64,000 nt of DNA from Chitinimonas arctica (GTDB lineage Bacteria > Pseudomonadota > Gammaproteobacteria > Burkholderiales > Chitinimonadaceae): positions 3,162,001-3,226,000 of the forward strand of contig NZ_CP041730.1 of the NCBI RefSeq assembly GCF_007431345.1, in the 5' to 3' direction. Below the pieces are notes generated by a model, which was not told the origin of the DNA, ran no database searches, and worked only from the letters and a program-made list of their open reading frames with translations. Every line of letters begins with the position of its first letter. Position 1 is the stretch's first letter. The position numbers and the translations under genes are program-made. This document shows, piece by piece, positions 1-9,435 of this stretch.

Positions 1-125
1 TGCTGGAGCGCGCCTTCGTGCTCTTGCCGCTGGCCGAGATCGCCGCCGAGCTGCGCCTGCCGGATGGACGCCGGCTGAGCGAGCTGGTCGCGGCCGGCGA
101 GTGGACGGGAATCAAGCGCTTGTAG
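1..125 (+). CDS. folK: FolK C-terminus (HPPK), partial
   Basis: The window opens inside a frame whose last 40 residues read LERAFVLLPLAEIA, then RLPDGRRLSEL, ending at TAG 123-125. This matches the C-terminal tail of 6-hydroxymethyl-7,8-dihydropterin pyrophosphokinase, which transfers pyrophosphate from ATP in folate synthesis. The substrate-binding part lies outside the window. The position just before a deoxynucleoside kinase and panB-panC agrees with a common betaproteobacterial order. The call rests on a short tail plus synteny. Confidence 0.8.
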   Translation, partial: LERAFVLLPLAEIAAELRLPDGRRLSELVAAGEWTGIKRL

Positions 126-190
126 CCGGCACCGGGCACCATTTTTTTTCACGGGCGGATGACTGGCCCGAGCGGACAAGGGAATCGGCA

Positions 191-829
191 ATGGGCTTGG
201 AGCGGTATCGTTATATCGTCGTCGAAGGTCCGATCGGCGTGGGCAAGACCACGCTGGCGAAGAAGCTGGCCGAACATCTGGGCGCCAGATCGCTGCTGGA
301 GGACCCAGACGCGATTCCCTTCCTGCCAAAGTTCTATCGGGATATGCAGCGCTACGCCCTGCCCACTCAGCTGTCCTTCCTGTTCCAGCGGGTCGAGCAG
401 GTCGAAAGCCTTACCCAGATGGACCTGTTCGGCGGGCAGACGGTCGCCGATTTCATGTTCGATAAGGACCCGCTGTTCGCCGAGCAGATCCTCAGCGACG
501 ATGAATTCCACCTTTATGCCGATATCTACCGCCACCTGCGTGTACGCGCACCCACGCCCGACCTGGTCATCTATCTGCAAGCCGATATCGAGACCCTGAT
601 TGCCCGCGTGTCCACGCGCGCACGCGAGTACGAAGCCAAGATCGCCGACGGCTACCTGCGCCGCTTGGCCGAGCGCTACAGCCGTTTCTTCCATGATTAC
701 GCCGAAGCTCCGGTGCTGATCGTCAATACCGATAACCTGAACCTGGCCGACAACGCCGACGACTTTCGCTTATTGCTTCGCAGCATCGAAGGGATGCGCG
801 GCGCACGCGAGTATTTCAACAAGGCATAG
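191..829 (+). CDS. Deoxynucleoside (dGuo/dAdo) kinase
   Basis: Encodes 212 residues of the deoxynucleoside kinase family, which phosphorylates deoxyguanosine or deoxyadenosine from ATP in the cytosol for nucleotide salvage. The P-loop GPIGVGKT is at residues 13-20, and a lid-type arginine-rich stretch (IARVSTRAREYE) follows in the C-terminal half. I chose ATG 191 because it has AAGGGA upstream and puts the P-loop at the usual distance from the N-terminus; an in-frame codon at 101 would overlap folK and add residues unlike the family. It lies between folK and panB. The exact nucleoside preference cannot be read from the sequence. Confidence 0.88.
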   Translation: MGLERYRYIVVEGPIGVGKTTLAKKLAEHLGARSLLEDPDAIPFLPKFYRDMQRYALPTQLSFLFQRVEQVESLTQMDLFGGQTVADFMFDKDPLFAEQILSDDEFHLYADIYRHLRVRAPTPDLVIYLQADIETLIARVSTRAREYEAKIADGYLRRLAERYSRFFHDYAEAPVLIVNTDNLNLADNADDFRLLLRSIEGMRGAREYFNKA

Positions 830-883
830 TCAAGGCACGTCTGCCCATCCTTGGAATTGAGGGGTATGGCGGCCGTAAACTGG

Positions 884-912
884 TTGAGTCCCCGCTGCAC
901 TTTCGCTATTGT
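884..912 (+). promoter_or_regulatory. Candidate sigma70 promoter for panB-panC
   Basis: TTGAGT at 884-889 and TATTGT at 907-912 are separated by exactly 17 bases, in the 206-base gap after the kinase gene. Each hexamer matches 4 of 6 consensus positions. The predicted start would leave a leader of about 115 bases before panB. Found by eye; no start site is known. Confidence 0.42.
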
Positions 913-1035
913 TGCACCGCATCGAAAAGGTGTGAAAAAAGGCGCTGGCCTTTCTACTGGCGGGGCGCTCTAGGCCCGCCGCAATCGGCTTGCCGCTAGA
1001 GCAAGCGCTTGACTAAAAAACCGACTGGATTCCCC

Positions 1036-1827
1036 ATGAAGATCACCGTTTCCACCCTGCAGAAGCTCAAGCATGAAGCCCAGAAGATCGTGATGCTGAC
1101 CTGCTATGACGCCAGTTTCGCCAGCTTGATGGCGGAAGCCGGTGTGGAGGTGCTGCTGGTCGGCGACTCGCTCGGCATGGTGATTCAGGGTGAGAGCAGT
1201 ACCTTGCCGGTGACGATGGACCAGATGGTCTACCACACCCGTTGCGTGGCCAAGCATGCCAAGCAGGCCATGGTGTTGGCCGACCTGCCTTTCGGCGCTT
1301 ACCAGCAAAGCCCGCAGCAGGCGTTCGACGCCGCTGCCCGCCTGATGGCGGCGGGCGCCGAGATGGTGAAGCTGGAAGGTGGCGCCTATATGGCCGAAAC
1401 GACGGCTTTCCTGGTGCAGCGCGGGATTCCGGTTTGCGCCCATATCGGATTGACTCCGCAATCGGTGCACGCCTTCGGCGGCTACAAGGTGCAGGGCAAG
1501 ACGGATGCCTCCGCCGAGCAGCTCAAGAGCGACGCCAAGGCCCTGGAAGCGGCCGGCGCTTCCATGGTTTTGATGGAGATGGTGCCGGCGGCGGTGGCCA
1601 AGGAGATCGCCGATAGCCTGGCCATCCCCACGATCGGCATCGGCGCCGGACTGGACGTGGACGGCCAGGTGCTGGTGGTATATGACATGCTCGGTGTCTA
1701 TCCGGGCAAGAAGGCCCGTTTCGTCAAGAATTTCATGCAGGGCAGCACCAGCATTCATGGGGCTATCGAAGCCTATGTGCAGGCGGTGAAGGGCAAGAAT
1801 TTCCCTGCGCCGGAACATAGCTTTTGA
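1036..1827 (+). CDS. panB: 3-methyl-2-oxobutanoate hydroxymethyltransferase
   Basis: PanB adds a hydroxymethyl group from methylene-tetrahydrofolate to alpha-ketoisovalerate to give ketopantoate, the first committed step of pantothenate synthesis. The 263 residues are the usual length. Family motifs include MLTCYDASFA near the N-terminus, VGDSLGMV (Mg-binding Asp), KLEGG, and IGIGAG near the C-terminus. ATG 1036 is preferred to a more upstream start because the family begins with MKITVSTL-like sequence. panC follows 31 bases downstream on the same strand, so the two probably form one operon. Confidence 0.97.
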   Translation: MKITVSTLQKLKHEAQKIVMLTCYDASFASLMAEAGVEVLLVGDSLGMVIQGESSTLPVTMDQMVYHTRCVAKHAKQAMVLADLPFGAYQQSPQQAFDAAARLMAAGAEMVKLEGGAYMAETTAFLVQRGIPVCAHIGLTPQSVHAFGGYKVQGKTDASAEQLKSDAKALEAAGASMVLMEMVPAAVAKEIADSLAIPTIGIGAGLDVDGQVLVVYDMLGVYPGKKARFVKNFMQGSTSIHGAIEAYVQAVKGKNFPAPEHSF

Positions 1828-1858
1828 TCAAACGGCCAAGCAATAGATAAGGAATCAC

Positions 1859-2692
1859 ATGCAAATCTTCACCACCGTGGCCGATTTCCGCGCCTGGCGT
1901 AAACAGGCCGGTTTTGTCGCCTTTGTTCCTACAATGGGGAATCTGCACGAAGGCCATCTTTCACTGTGCGATGCCGCCAAGGCGCGCGGCGGCAAGGTGG
2001 TGGTGTCCATCTTCGTCAACCCGCTGCAATTCGGGCAGGGCGAGGACTTCAATACCTATCCGCGTACATTCGAGGACGATTGCGCCAAGCTGGCCGCCGT
2101 TGGCGTGGATGCGGTTTTCCATCCTACCGTCGAGCAGCTCTATCCCCGTACCGAGCAGCAGTACAAGGTCGAACCACCGGCCATCCAGAACGAGCTATGC
2201 GGCCAGTTCCGCCCCGGTCATTTCCGTGGCGTGGCCACGGTGGTGACCAAGCTGTTCAATATCGTCCAGCCGGATGCGGCCATGTTCGGCAAGAAGGACT
2301 ACCAGCAGCTCAAGGTGATCGAGGGCATGGTGGCCGATCTGGATATGCCGATCGAAATCGTCCCGGTGGATACCGGACGGGCGGCGGACGGATTGGCGCT
2401 CTCCTCGCGCAATGGTTTTCTGACCGAGGCGGAGCGGGCCGAGGCACCGCGCCTGTATCGCAATCTGATCGCCATCAAGGCTGCCCTGGAAGCCGGGGCG
2501 ACCGATTTCGTGAAGCTCACCGAAACCGCCCGCGCCGATCTGGAGAACCATGGCTGGCGGGTGGACTATGTGGAAATCCGCGATCAGCAGCGTCTGGAAC
2601 ATGCTCGCCCGGGCGATCGCGAGGTGGTGATCCTCGCTGCCGCCAGGCTGGGCAAGCCGCGTTTGATCGATAATCTGGAAGTCAATCTTTAA
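1859..2692 (+). CDS. panC: Pantoate--beta-alanine ligase
   Basis: PanC condenses pantoate with beta-alanine, via a pantoyl-adenylate, to make pantothenate in the cytosol. The 277-residue product carries the ATP-binding MGNLHEGHLSL segment (HxGH signature), the FVNPLQF motif, the MFGKKDYQQL motif and the KMSKS-like ALSSRNGFLT segment. An AAGGAA Shine-Dalgarno precedes ATG 1859. It follows panB directly; panD is not in the window. A short CCCGCT/AGCGGG hairpin lies just after the stop, without a T tract. Confidence 0.97.
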   Translation: MQIFTTVADFRAWRKQAGFVAFVPTMGNLHEGHLSLCDAAKARGGKVVVSIFVNPLQFGQGEDFNTYPRTFEDDCAKLAAVGVDAVFHPTVEQLYPRTEQQYKVEPPAIQNELCGQFRPGHFRGVATVVTKLFNIVQPDAAMFGKKDYQQLKVIEGMVADLDMPIEIVPVDTGRAADGLALSSRNGFLTEAERAEAPRLYRNLIAIKAALEAGATDFVKLTETARADLENHGWRVDYVEIRDQQRLEHARPGDREVVILAAARLGKPRLIDNLEVNL

Positions 2693-2727
2693 GCGCCCGC
2701 TCAAGCAAGCGGGACAGCTAGGCGTGC

Positions 2728-3519
2728 ATGCCCGGTATTTCGTCTCCCCGAATCGCGGTGGTAACCGCCTATCACCGCGAAAGCGCGGCGATGCTGCGGC
2801 GCTGTCTGGACAGCGTCGCGGCGCAAACCCAGGTGTGCACCCATTTCCTGGTGTCGGACGGCCATGCCAGTGCCGAGGTGGCAGCGAGGGCTGTTCGCCA
2901 TATCCAGCTGGGTATCGAGCATGGCGACTATGGCGATACCCCGCGCGCCATTGGCTCGCTGCTGGCGATCAACGAAGGCTACGAGGCCATCGCCTATCTC
3001 GATGCCGATAACTATTTCCTGCCCACCCATTTAGCCGATCTGGTGGCCGCCTGGGAGGCGGACGGCCGGCAATGGGATGTGCTGACCAGCGGCCGCTTTT
3101 TCATCTATCCGGATGGCCGCGCCATGCCGCTATCCGACGCCGATGGGCCGTGGCTGGCGGCCGATACCAATTGTCTGTTTCTTGCCGGCGCGGCGTTGGA
3201 CATCACCCCGCTATGGGGACGCATGCCCGCGGCCTTTCATGTCTTCGGCGATCGCATCATCTGGCAGGCGCTGCAGGCGAAGGGCTTGCGCATTGCCCAC
3301 CTGCCCGTTGCCAGCGTGGCCTACACCAGTAACTGGAAAACCCAATACCTGGCCATGGGCGAGTTGCCGCCGCCCGACGCGAAAGATATTGCCGAGCCAG
3401 CCCGCGCGGCTGCCCGCTGGTGGCAAGGGCTAGACGAGGCGGAACGCGAACGCCAGCGGCAGATCCTGGGCTTCGATCCCGGCCCGCTGCTGGCCCTGCT
3501 GAACACTGAACCATCCTGA
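2728..3519 (+). CDS. Family 2 (GT-A) glycosyltransferase
   Basis: A 263-residue GT-A fold protein. It begins with a nucleotide-sugar-binding strand (RIAVVTAYHRES), has RCLDSVAAQT typical of GT2 enzymes, and carries the metal-binding DxD-type motif as YLDADNYF around residue 92. No membrane segment or signal peptide is seen, so it is probably cytosolic. The donor and acceptor cannot be deduced. It sits 35 bases after panC and 10 bases before hemF, so it may be co-transcribed, though no functional link to either is apparent. Confidence 0.8.
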   Translation: MPGISSPRIAVVTAYHRESAAMLRRCLDSVAAQTQVCTHFLVSDGHASAEVAARAVRHIQLGIEHGDYGDTPRAIGSLLAINEGYEAIAYLDADNYFLPTHLADLVAAWEADGRQWDVLTSGRFFIYPDGRAMPLSDADGPWLAADTNCLFLAGAALDITPLWGRMPAAFHVFGDRIIWQALQAKGLRIAHLPVASVAYTSNWKTQYLAMGELPPPDAKDIAEPARAAARWWQGLDEAERERQRQILGFDPGPLLALLNTEPS

Positions 3520-3529
3520 GTTGAAGCCG

Positions 3530-4435
3530 ATGACCAATACAACCATCAAGCAGTATTTCCTCGATTTGCAGCAGCGCATCGTGTCGGCCATGGAAGCGGC
3601 CGACGGCGCGCAATTTCTGCGCGACGAATGGCAACGCCAGGCCGGCGGCGGCGGTATCAGCCGCATATTGGAGAACGGCCAGTTGCTGGAACGGGGGGGC
3701 GTGGGTTTTTCGCATGTGATGGGCGATAAGCTGCCGGCATCGGCCAGCGCCCATCGTCCGGAACTGGCCGGCCGCGCCTGGGAGGCCATGGGCGTGTCGC
3801 TGGTCTTCCATCCGCGCAACCCCTATGTGCCCACCGTTCATATGAATGTGCGCATGTTCCGCGCCCACGGCGCCAGCGAGGCCGATGATGTGTTCTGGTT
3901 CGGCGGCGGCATGGACCTGACGCCCTATTATGGCTTCGAAGAGGATGCCGTCCATTTCCACCAGGTCTGCCACGATGCGCTGCACCCCTACGGCGCCGAT
4001 AAGTATCCCCGCTTCAAGCAGTGGTGCGACGAGTACTTCTACCTCAAGCATCGGCAGGAACCGCGCGGTATCGGCGGGGTGTTCTTCGACGATTTCAGCG
4101 AGCTGGGCCAGGCGGATAGCTTTGCCATGACCCGCGCGGTCGGCGATGCATTCCTGGCAGCCTACCTGCCCATCGTCGAACGCCGCCGCGACATGGCCTA
4201 CACGGCCGAGCAGCGCGACTGGCAAGCCTACCGGCGCGGGCGCTACGTGGAGTTCAACCTGGTGTGGGACCGCGGCACTTTGTTCGGCCTGCAATCGGGC
4301 GGCCGTACCGAGTCCATCCTGATGTCCATGCCGCCGGTGGTGAACTGGCGCTATGATTACCAGCCGCCGGCGGGCACGGCCGAGGCGGCGTTGCAAAGCG
4401 ATTTCCTGACGGGACGCGATTGGCTGGGTGCCTGA
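3530..4435 (+). CDS. hemF: Oxygen-dependent coproporphyrinogen III oxidase
   Basis: HemF oxidatively decarboxylates two propionates of coproporphyrinogen III to give protoporphyrinogen IX, using O2, in haem synthesis. The 301-residue protein matches the family length (about 300). It shows the signature region FHPRNPYVPTVHMNVR with its conserved histidines, the FGGGMDLTPYYGF segment and the C-terminal FNLVWDRGT segment. ATG 3530 is preferred over TTG 3521. An aerobic organism is implied. It is the last gene before a long gene-free leader. Confidence 0.97.
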   Translation: MTNTTIKQYFLDLQQRIVSAMEAADGAQFLRDEWQRQAGGGGISRILENGQLLERGGVGFSHVMGDKLPASASAHRPELAGRAWEAMGVSLVFHPRNPYVPTVHMNVRMFRAHGASEADDVFWFGGGMDLTPYYGFEEDAVHFHQVCHDALHPYGADKYPRFKQWCDEYFYLKHRQEPRGIGGVFFDDFSELGQADSFAMTRAVGDAFLAAYLPIVERRRDMAYTAEQRDWQAYRRGRYVEFNLVWDRGTLFGLQSGGRTESILMSMPPVVNWRYDYQPPAGTAEAALQSDFLTGRDWLGA

Positions 4436-4970
4436 AAACCGGTTTGCGCGAAAGCTGCCCGGCCTCGCGCGGCCCGCCGGCCCGGCATTGTGGTAATCCC
4501 GAATTGCGGACGTGTAGTGCCGGGCAAGGCGCTACGCGGGCCGTATGTCGCGTTTTTATAATATTCCGTCCACCTGTTGAAAATATTTGACAGTATAGTG
4601 CCTGTAAAGCATTGATTTTAAATGGTTCGTGCAGCGCACAAAAGCATTGCGCCAGCCTGCCTCGCTCCGCTAGAATCGTTCAAGCCTGTCGGAACCTTAT
4701 GCGGTTCGGCAGGCTTTGTTTTCGATGCGCCTGGCCGGTCGTGTTTGCCGACCCCTTGCTGTTGCCCCACCCGCACCACGACACCCGCGTGGTGTTTGCC
4801 GTCACACCGAGCGAACCTCGCCACGGCGGCAGCAACGCACCTCCCCCGCGTGATTCCACGCCGGCCGGAACCAGGCGCCGCTCCCATAAAAAGGGGCCGC
4901 ATCGATCTGTCGTCGCCACAAGCGCTCGCAGCCGAATGCCGTCTCACACGTACACACGGGTACCACGCAC
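4436..4970 (+). promoter_or_regulatory. Gene-free leader upstream of gltB
   Basis: A 535-base gap. Its middle (4549-4620) is clearly more AT-rich than the surroundings. A candidate promoter TTGCGC 4647-4652, spacer 18, TAGAAT 4671-4676 is followed immediately by a strong hairpin at 4682-4716. A second inverted repeat, CACCACG/CGTGGTG, lies at 4774-4794. The open frames crossing this stretch in several phases look like noise. If the promoter is real, the gltB mRNA has a leader of nearly 290 bases. Confidence 0.5.
4682..4722 (+). terminator. Strong leader hairpin with T-rich tail (attenuator-like)
   Basis: AAGCCTG-TCGGAACC (4682-4696) pairs with GGTTCGGCAGGCTT (4703-4716) over 14 pairs, with two G-T wobbles and one bulge, around the loop TTATGC. 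TTGTTTTC follows. It starts within a few bases of the predicted transcription start, so it would form the 5' end of the gltB transcript. It could be an attenuator, a short terminated RNA, or an RNA-stabilising 5' hairpin. Confidence 0.5.
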
Positions 4971-7900
4971 ATGGATGACAGACAGCGCCGCCTTGAAGGC
5001 ACGCTTTACCGCCCGAGCTTCGAGCAGGATTCCTGCGGTTTCGGGCTGATAGCGAATATGGACGACAAGCCATCGCACTGGCTTGTTTCGACGGCAATTG
5101 CCTCGCTCGCCAATTTGACCCATCGCGGGGCGGTGGCGGCCGACGGCAAATCGGGGGACGGCTGCGGACTATTGTTCCGCAAGCCGGATAGTTTCCTGCG
5201 CACGGTGGCGCGGGAAAAAGGCTTGGAAATCGCCGCCCACTACGCAGCCGGGCTGGTCTTCCACAGCGCCGACCTGGAGCTGGGCAAGCAGTCCTTGGCC
5301 AGCCTGAAAAGCCGGCTGGAAGACCAGGGCCTGGAAGTGGCCGGTTTCCGTACCGTGCCGGTCGATACCCGGGCTTGCGGCGACTACGCCCTGAAGACCC
5401 TGCCGGCCATCGTGCAGGTATTCGTCAACTGTCCGTCCAATATGGATGCGGCCAGCTTCGAGCGGCGCCTGTATATCGGTCGTCGGCTGGCGGAGAAGGC
5501 CAATCTGGACGACGCCAGTTTCTATATTCCCACCCTGTCGGCCCATACGATCTCCTACAAGGGCCTGGTCACGCCGGACAATCTGCCGGTGTTCTTCCCG
5601 GACCTGCAGGATGAGCGCTTCACCGCTTCGCTGGCGGTCTTCCATCAACGTTTCTCGACCAATACCTGGCCGCAGTGGAAGCTGGCCCAGCCGTTCCGCT
5701 ACGTGGCGCACAACGGCGAAATCAACACCATCTCCGGCAACCGCTCCTGGGCGCGTGCCCGCGAGGCCATCATGGCCTCGCCGCTGATTCCCGATATGGA
5801 TGCCATCCGCCCCATCGTCCAGACCGACGGCTCCGACTCGATGAGCCTGGACAATATGCTCGAAGGCTTGCTGATGGGCGGCATCGATTTCTTCCGTGCC
5901 CTGCGCCTGCTGGTGCCGCCGGCCTGGCAGAACGTGGATAGCACCGATAAGGAACTGCGCGCCTTCTACGAATACAACTCCATGCATATGGAGCCGTGGG
6001 ACGGCCCGGCCGGCATCGTGCTGACCAACGGCCGCTACGCCGGCTGCATGCTGGATCGCAACGGCCTTCGACCGGCCCGCTATGTGCTGACGCGCGACCG
6101 CCATCTGACCATTTCGTCCGAAATCGGCGTGTGGCCTTACAAGCCCGAGGATGTGGTGAAGAAGGGCCGGGTACGGCCGGGCGAAATCCTGGCGGTCGAC
6201 CTGCAGTCGGGGCAGTTGCTGCTGCCGCACGAGATCGACGCCAAGCTCAAGGCAGCGCACCCGTACCGGCGTTGGATCAAGCAATACGCTTCGCATCTGG
6301 AATTAAGCATGGACGAGGATTCGGGCCGGCCCGAACTGTCCAGCGAACAATTGAATGTGTTCCAGAAGCAGTTCCAGGTGTCGTTCGAGGAGCGCGACGC
6401 GGTGATCCGGGTGCTGGCCGAAGACGCGCAGGAAGCGGTCGGCTCCATGGGCGACGATACTCCCATGGCTGTATTGAGCCGGCAGGTCCGTTCGCCGTAT
6501 GACTTCCTGCGGCAGCAATTCGCCCAGGTGACCAACCCGCCCATCGACCCTATCCGCGAAGCGGTGGTGATGTCGCTCAATACCGTGTTCGGTTCGGAGA
6601 AGAATATCTTCGAGGAAACCGCCGATCACGCCAAGCGCATCGAGGTACGCAGCCCCCTGCTCAGCTATGAGAAGTTCAAGATCCTCACCAGCCATGAAGA
6701 TCCGCAGTTCCGGGCCCAGCATTTCGATCTGTGCTACGACCCCGCCGGTACCGACCTGAAATCGGCCTTGGCGGCACTGTGCGAGCAAGTACTGGCGGCA
6801 TCCCGGGCCGGCGTGGCCATCGCGGTGCTCAGCGACCGCCATATCGCCCCTGGCCGCCTGCCTATCCATGCCCTGTTCGCCACCGGGGCCGTGCATACCG
6901 CCCTGGTCAACAGTGGCTTGCGCTGCAAGACCAATCTGCTGGTGGATACCGCCACAGCACGCGACCCGCACCATTTCGCCTGCCTGATCGGCTATGGCGC
7001 CACGGCGGTCCACCCGTACCTGGCTTATGAGGTGATCGCCGACCTGATCAAGATCGGCTCGGTGACCGACAAGCCGTCCGAAGCCATGAGCAAGTACCGT
7101 AAGGGCATCAACAAGGGCCTGCTCAAGGTCCTGTCCAAGATGGGCATCTCGACGGTGGCTTCCTATCGCGGCGCGCAGTTGTTCGAGGCGGTGGGGTTGG
7201 CGGATGAAATTGTCGCCACCTGCATGCCCTTCACCGTGTCGCGGCTGGGCGGGGCGGACTTCGCCGACTTCGAAGCGGATATGCGGCAGCTGGCCAAGCT
7301 GGCCTACAACCCCATGCGGCCCATTACCCAGGGCGGTCTGCTCAAGTATGTCCACGGCGAGGAATACCACGCCTATAACCCCGATGTGGTGATGCAGCTG
7401 CAAAAGGCGGTGCAGAACGGCGACTATCCTGCCTATCGGCGCTATGCCGAGCTGGTGAACACCCGCCCGGTTGCCATGCTGCGCGATCTGCTGGCCCTCA
7501 AGATCGATCCTGCCCGCGCCATTGCGGTGGACGAGGTGGAGCCTTTATCGGCCATTCTCAGCCGCTTCGATTCGGCCGGCATGTCGCTAGGCGCCTTGTC
7601 GCCGGAAGCGCACGAAGCGCTGGCGGAAGGCATGAACCTGCTGGGGGGCCGTTCCAACAGCGGTGAAGGCGGCGAAGACCCGGCCCGTTACGGCACCGTC
7701 AGGATGTCCAAGATCAAGCAGGTGGCATCCGGACGTTTCGGCGTGACGCCGCACTACCTGGTCAATGCCGAGGTATTGCAGATCAAGGTGGCGCAGGGGG
7801 CCAAGCCGGGTGAAGGCGGCCAGTTGCCGGGCGACAAGGTCTCTACCCTGATCGCGCGGCTGCGCTGTTCCAAGCCGGGCATCAGCCTGATTTCACCCCC

Positions 7901-9425
7901 GCCGCACCACGATATCTATTCGATCGAAGACCTGGCCCAGCTGATCTTCGATCTCAAACAGGTTAATCCGACCGCCCTGGTATCGGTCAAGCTGGTGGCG
8001 GAACCCGGCGTGGGTACGGTGGCTGCCGGCGTGGCCAAGGCCTATGCCGACCTGATCACCATTTCCGGCTATGACGGCGGAACCGGCGCGTCGCCGCTTT
8101 CCTCGGTGAAATATGCGGGCTCGCCCTGGGAGCTGGGCTTGACCGAAGCCCAGCAGGTGCTGCGTGCCAACGGTTTGCGCGGCCGCGTGCGGGTGCAGAC
8201 CGATGGCGGTCTGAAGACCGGCCTGGATGTGATCAAGGCCGCCATCCTGGGTGCCGAGAGTTTCGGCTTCGGCACCGGCCCCATGGTGGCGCTGGGCTGC
8301 AAGTTCCTGCGTATCTGCCATCTGAACAACTGCGCTACCGGCGTGGCGACGCAGGAGATCAAGCTGCGCGCCAAGTATTTCACCGGTTTGCCGGAGATGG
8401 TGGTGAATTACTTCACCTTTGTCGCTACCGAGACGCGCGAATGGATGGCCCGACTGGGCGTCCGCTCCATGGCCGAATTGATTGGCCGCGACGATCTGCT
8501 GCAACTGCTGCCCGGCGAAACCGAGCGGCAAGGCAAGCTCAAGTTGGGTGTGCTGTTGAGCCATGGCAGCATTCCCGACGACGAGCCGCGCTATTGCGTC
8601 AGCGCCGGCAACCCCAGCTTCGATAAGGGCGAGCTGGCCGAGCGGATGCTGCGCGATGCCCTGGGCGCCATTATCGACCGGACCCCGATCACGCTCGAAT
8701 ACGCGGTGCGCAATATCAACCGCTCCCTGGGCGCACGCTTGTCCGGCGAAATCGCCCGCCGGCACGGTGCCGAAGGACTGCCGGAAGATTGCCTGGATAT
8801 TCGCTTGAAGGGCAGCGCGGGGCAGAGCTTTGGCGTGTGGAACGCCCACGGTCTGAATATGACCCTGGAAGGCGATGCCAACGACTACGTCGGCAAAGGC
8901 ATGAGCGGCGGCCGGCTGGTGGTCTATCCCCCGGCGGAGGTGATGTACGAGCCGCAGGATGGCGCCATTATCGGCAATACCTGTCTTTACGGCGCTACCG
9001 GCGGGGTGCTGTTTGCCGCCGGCACCGCCGGCGAGCGCTTCGCCGTGCGCAATTCCGGCGCCCTGGCAGTGGTGGAAGGCATAGGCAACCATGGCTGCGA
9101 GTATATGACCGGCGGTTGCGTCATCGTGCTGGGCCAGACCGGCTTGAACTTCGGTGCCGGCATGACCGGCGGCTTTGCCTTTGTCTATGACCGCGACGAG
9201 AAATTCGCCTACCGCTACAACAACGAGCTGATCGATATCCATCTGATCAATGGCGAGGCCATGGGCCAGTACCGCGCCTTCCTGCGCGAAAAGATCGAAC
9301 AGCATGTGGCGCTGAGCGGTTCCGTTATCGGCGGGCGCATCCTGGAGGACTTCGACGACTACGTCGATTACTTCTGGTTGGTGAAACCCAAGGCCGCCAA
9401 GCTCGATAGCTTGCTAAAAGATTAA
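4971..9425 (+). CDS. gltB: Glutamate synthase (NADPH) large subunit
   Basis: GltB makes two glutamates from glutamine and 2-oxoglutarate. It releases ammonia in an N-terminal class II amidotransferase and uses it at an FMN site. The 1484 residues match the family. A short propeptide precedes the catalytic Cys22 (in DSCGFGLIA). The amidotransferase covers about 22-430, the central domain about 470-750 and the FMN-binding barrel about 800-1170. The 3Fe-4S ligands are C1110, C1116 and C1121 (CKFLRICHLNNC). The GXGXG-rich beta-helix fills the C-terminus. gltD follows after 10 bases, so this is a gltBD operon. Confidence 0.98.
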   Translation: MDDRQRRLEGTLYRPSFEQDSCGFGLIANMDDKPSHWLVSTAIASLANLTHRGAVAADGKSGDGCGLLFRKPDSFLRTVAREKGLEIAAHYAAGLVFHSADLELGKQSLASLKSRLEDQGLEVAGFRTVPVDTRACGDYALKTLPAIVQVFVNCPSNMDAASFERRLYIGRRLAEKANLDDASFYIPTLSAHTISYKGLVTPDNLPVFFPDLQDERFTASLAVFHQRFSTNTWPQWKLAQPFRYVAHNGEINTISGNRSWARAREAIMASPLIPDMDAIRPIVQTDGSDSMSLDNMLEGLLMGGIDFFRALRLLVPPAWQNVDSTDKELRAFYEYNSMHMEPWDGPAGIVLTNGRYAGCMLDRNGLRPARYVLTRDRHLTISSEIGVWPYKPEDVVKKGRVRPGEILAVDLQSGQLLLPHEIDAKLKAAHPYRRWIKQYASHLELSMDEDSGRPELSSEQLNVFQKQFQVSFEERDAVIRVLAEDAQEAVGSMGDDTPMAVLSRQVRSPYDFLRQQFAQVTNPPIDPIREAVVMSLNTVFGSEKNIFEETADHAKRIEVRSPLLSYEKFKILTSHEDPQFRAQHFDLCYDPAGTDLKSALAALCEQVLAASRAGVAIAVLSDRHIAPGRLPIHALFATGAVHTALVNSGLRCKTNLLVDTATARDPHHFACLIGYGATAVHPYLAYEVIADLIKIGSVTDKPSEAMSKYRKGINKGLLKVLSKMGISTVASYRGAQLFEAVGLADEIVATCMPFTVSRLGGADFADFEADMRQLAKLAYNPMRPITQGGLLKYVHGEEYHAYNPDVVMQLQKAVQNGDYPAYRRYAELVNTRPVAMLRDLLALKIDPARAIAVDEVEPLSAILSRFDSAGMSLGALSPEAHEALAEGMNLLGGRSNSGEGGEDPARYGTVRMSKIKQVASGRFGVTPHYLVNAEVLQIKVAQGAKPGEGGQLPGDKVSTLIARLRCSKPGISLISPPPHHDIYSIEDLAQLIFDLKQVNPTALVSVKLVAEPGVGTVAAGVAKAYADLITISGYDGGTGASPLSSVKYAGSPWELGLTEAQQVLRANGLRGRVRVQTDGGLKTGLDVIKAAILGAESFGFGTGPMVALGCKFLRICHLNNCATGVATQEIKLRAKYFTGLPEMVVNYFTFVATETREWMARLGVRSMAELIGRDDLLQLLPGETERQGKLKLGVLLSHGSIPDDEPRYCVSAGNPSFDKGELAERMLRDALGAIIDRTPITLEYAVRNINRSLGARLSGEIARRHGAEGLPEDCLDIRLKGSAGQSFGVWNAHGLNMTLEGDANDYVGKGMSGGRLVVYPPAEVMYEPQDGAIIGNTCLYGATGGVLFAAGTAGERFAVRNSGALAVVEGIGNHGCEYMTGGCVIVLGQTGLNFGAGMTGGFAFVYDRDEKFAYRYNNELIDIHLINGEAMGQYRAFLREKIEQHVALSGSVIGGRILEDFDDYVDYFWLVKPKAAKLDSLLKD

Positions 9426-9435
9426 GGAAACGACG

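Noticed and set aside
4612..5049. Open frames of 60-160 codons in the gltB leader
   Set aside because: Composition is Arg, Pro and Ser rich without a domain, starts lack a ribosome-binding site, and frames in several phases overlap each other and gltB.
7893..9305. Long open frame on the minus strand across gltB
   Set aside because: It mirrors the codon bias of gltB and shows no recognisable motif. Similar antisense frames lie under gltB (5169-6296), hemF (3257-4396), the metzincin gene (38257-39666) and accC, all in GC-rich DNA.
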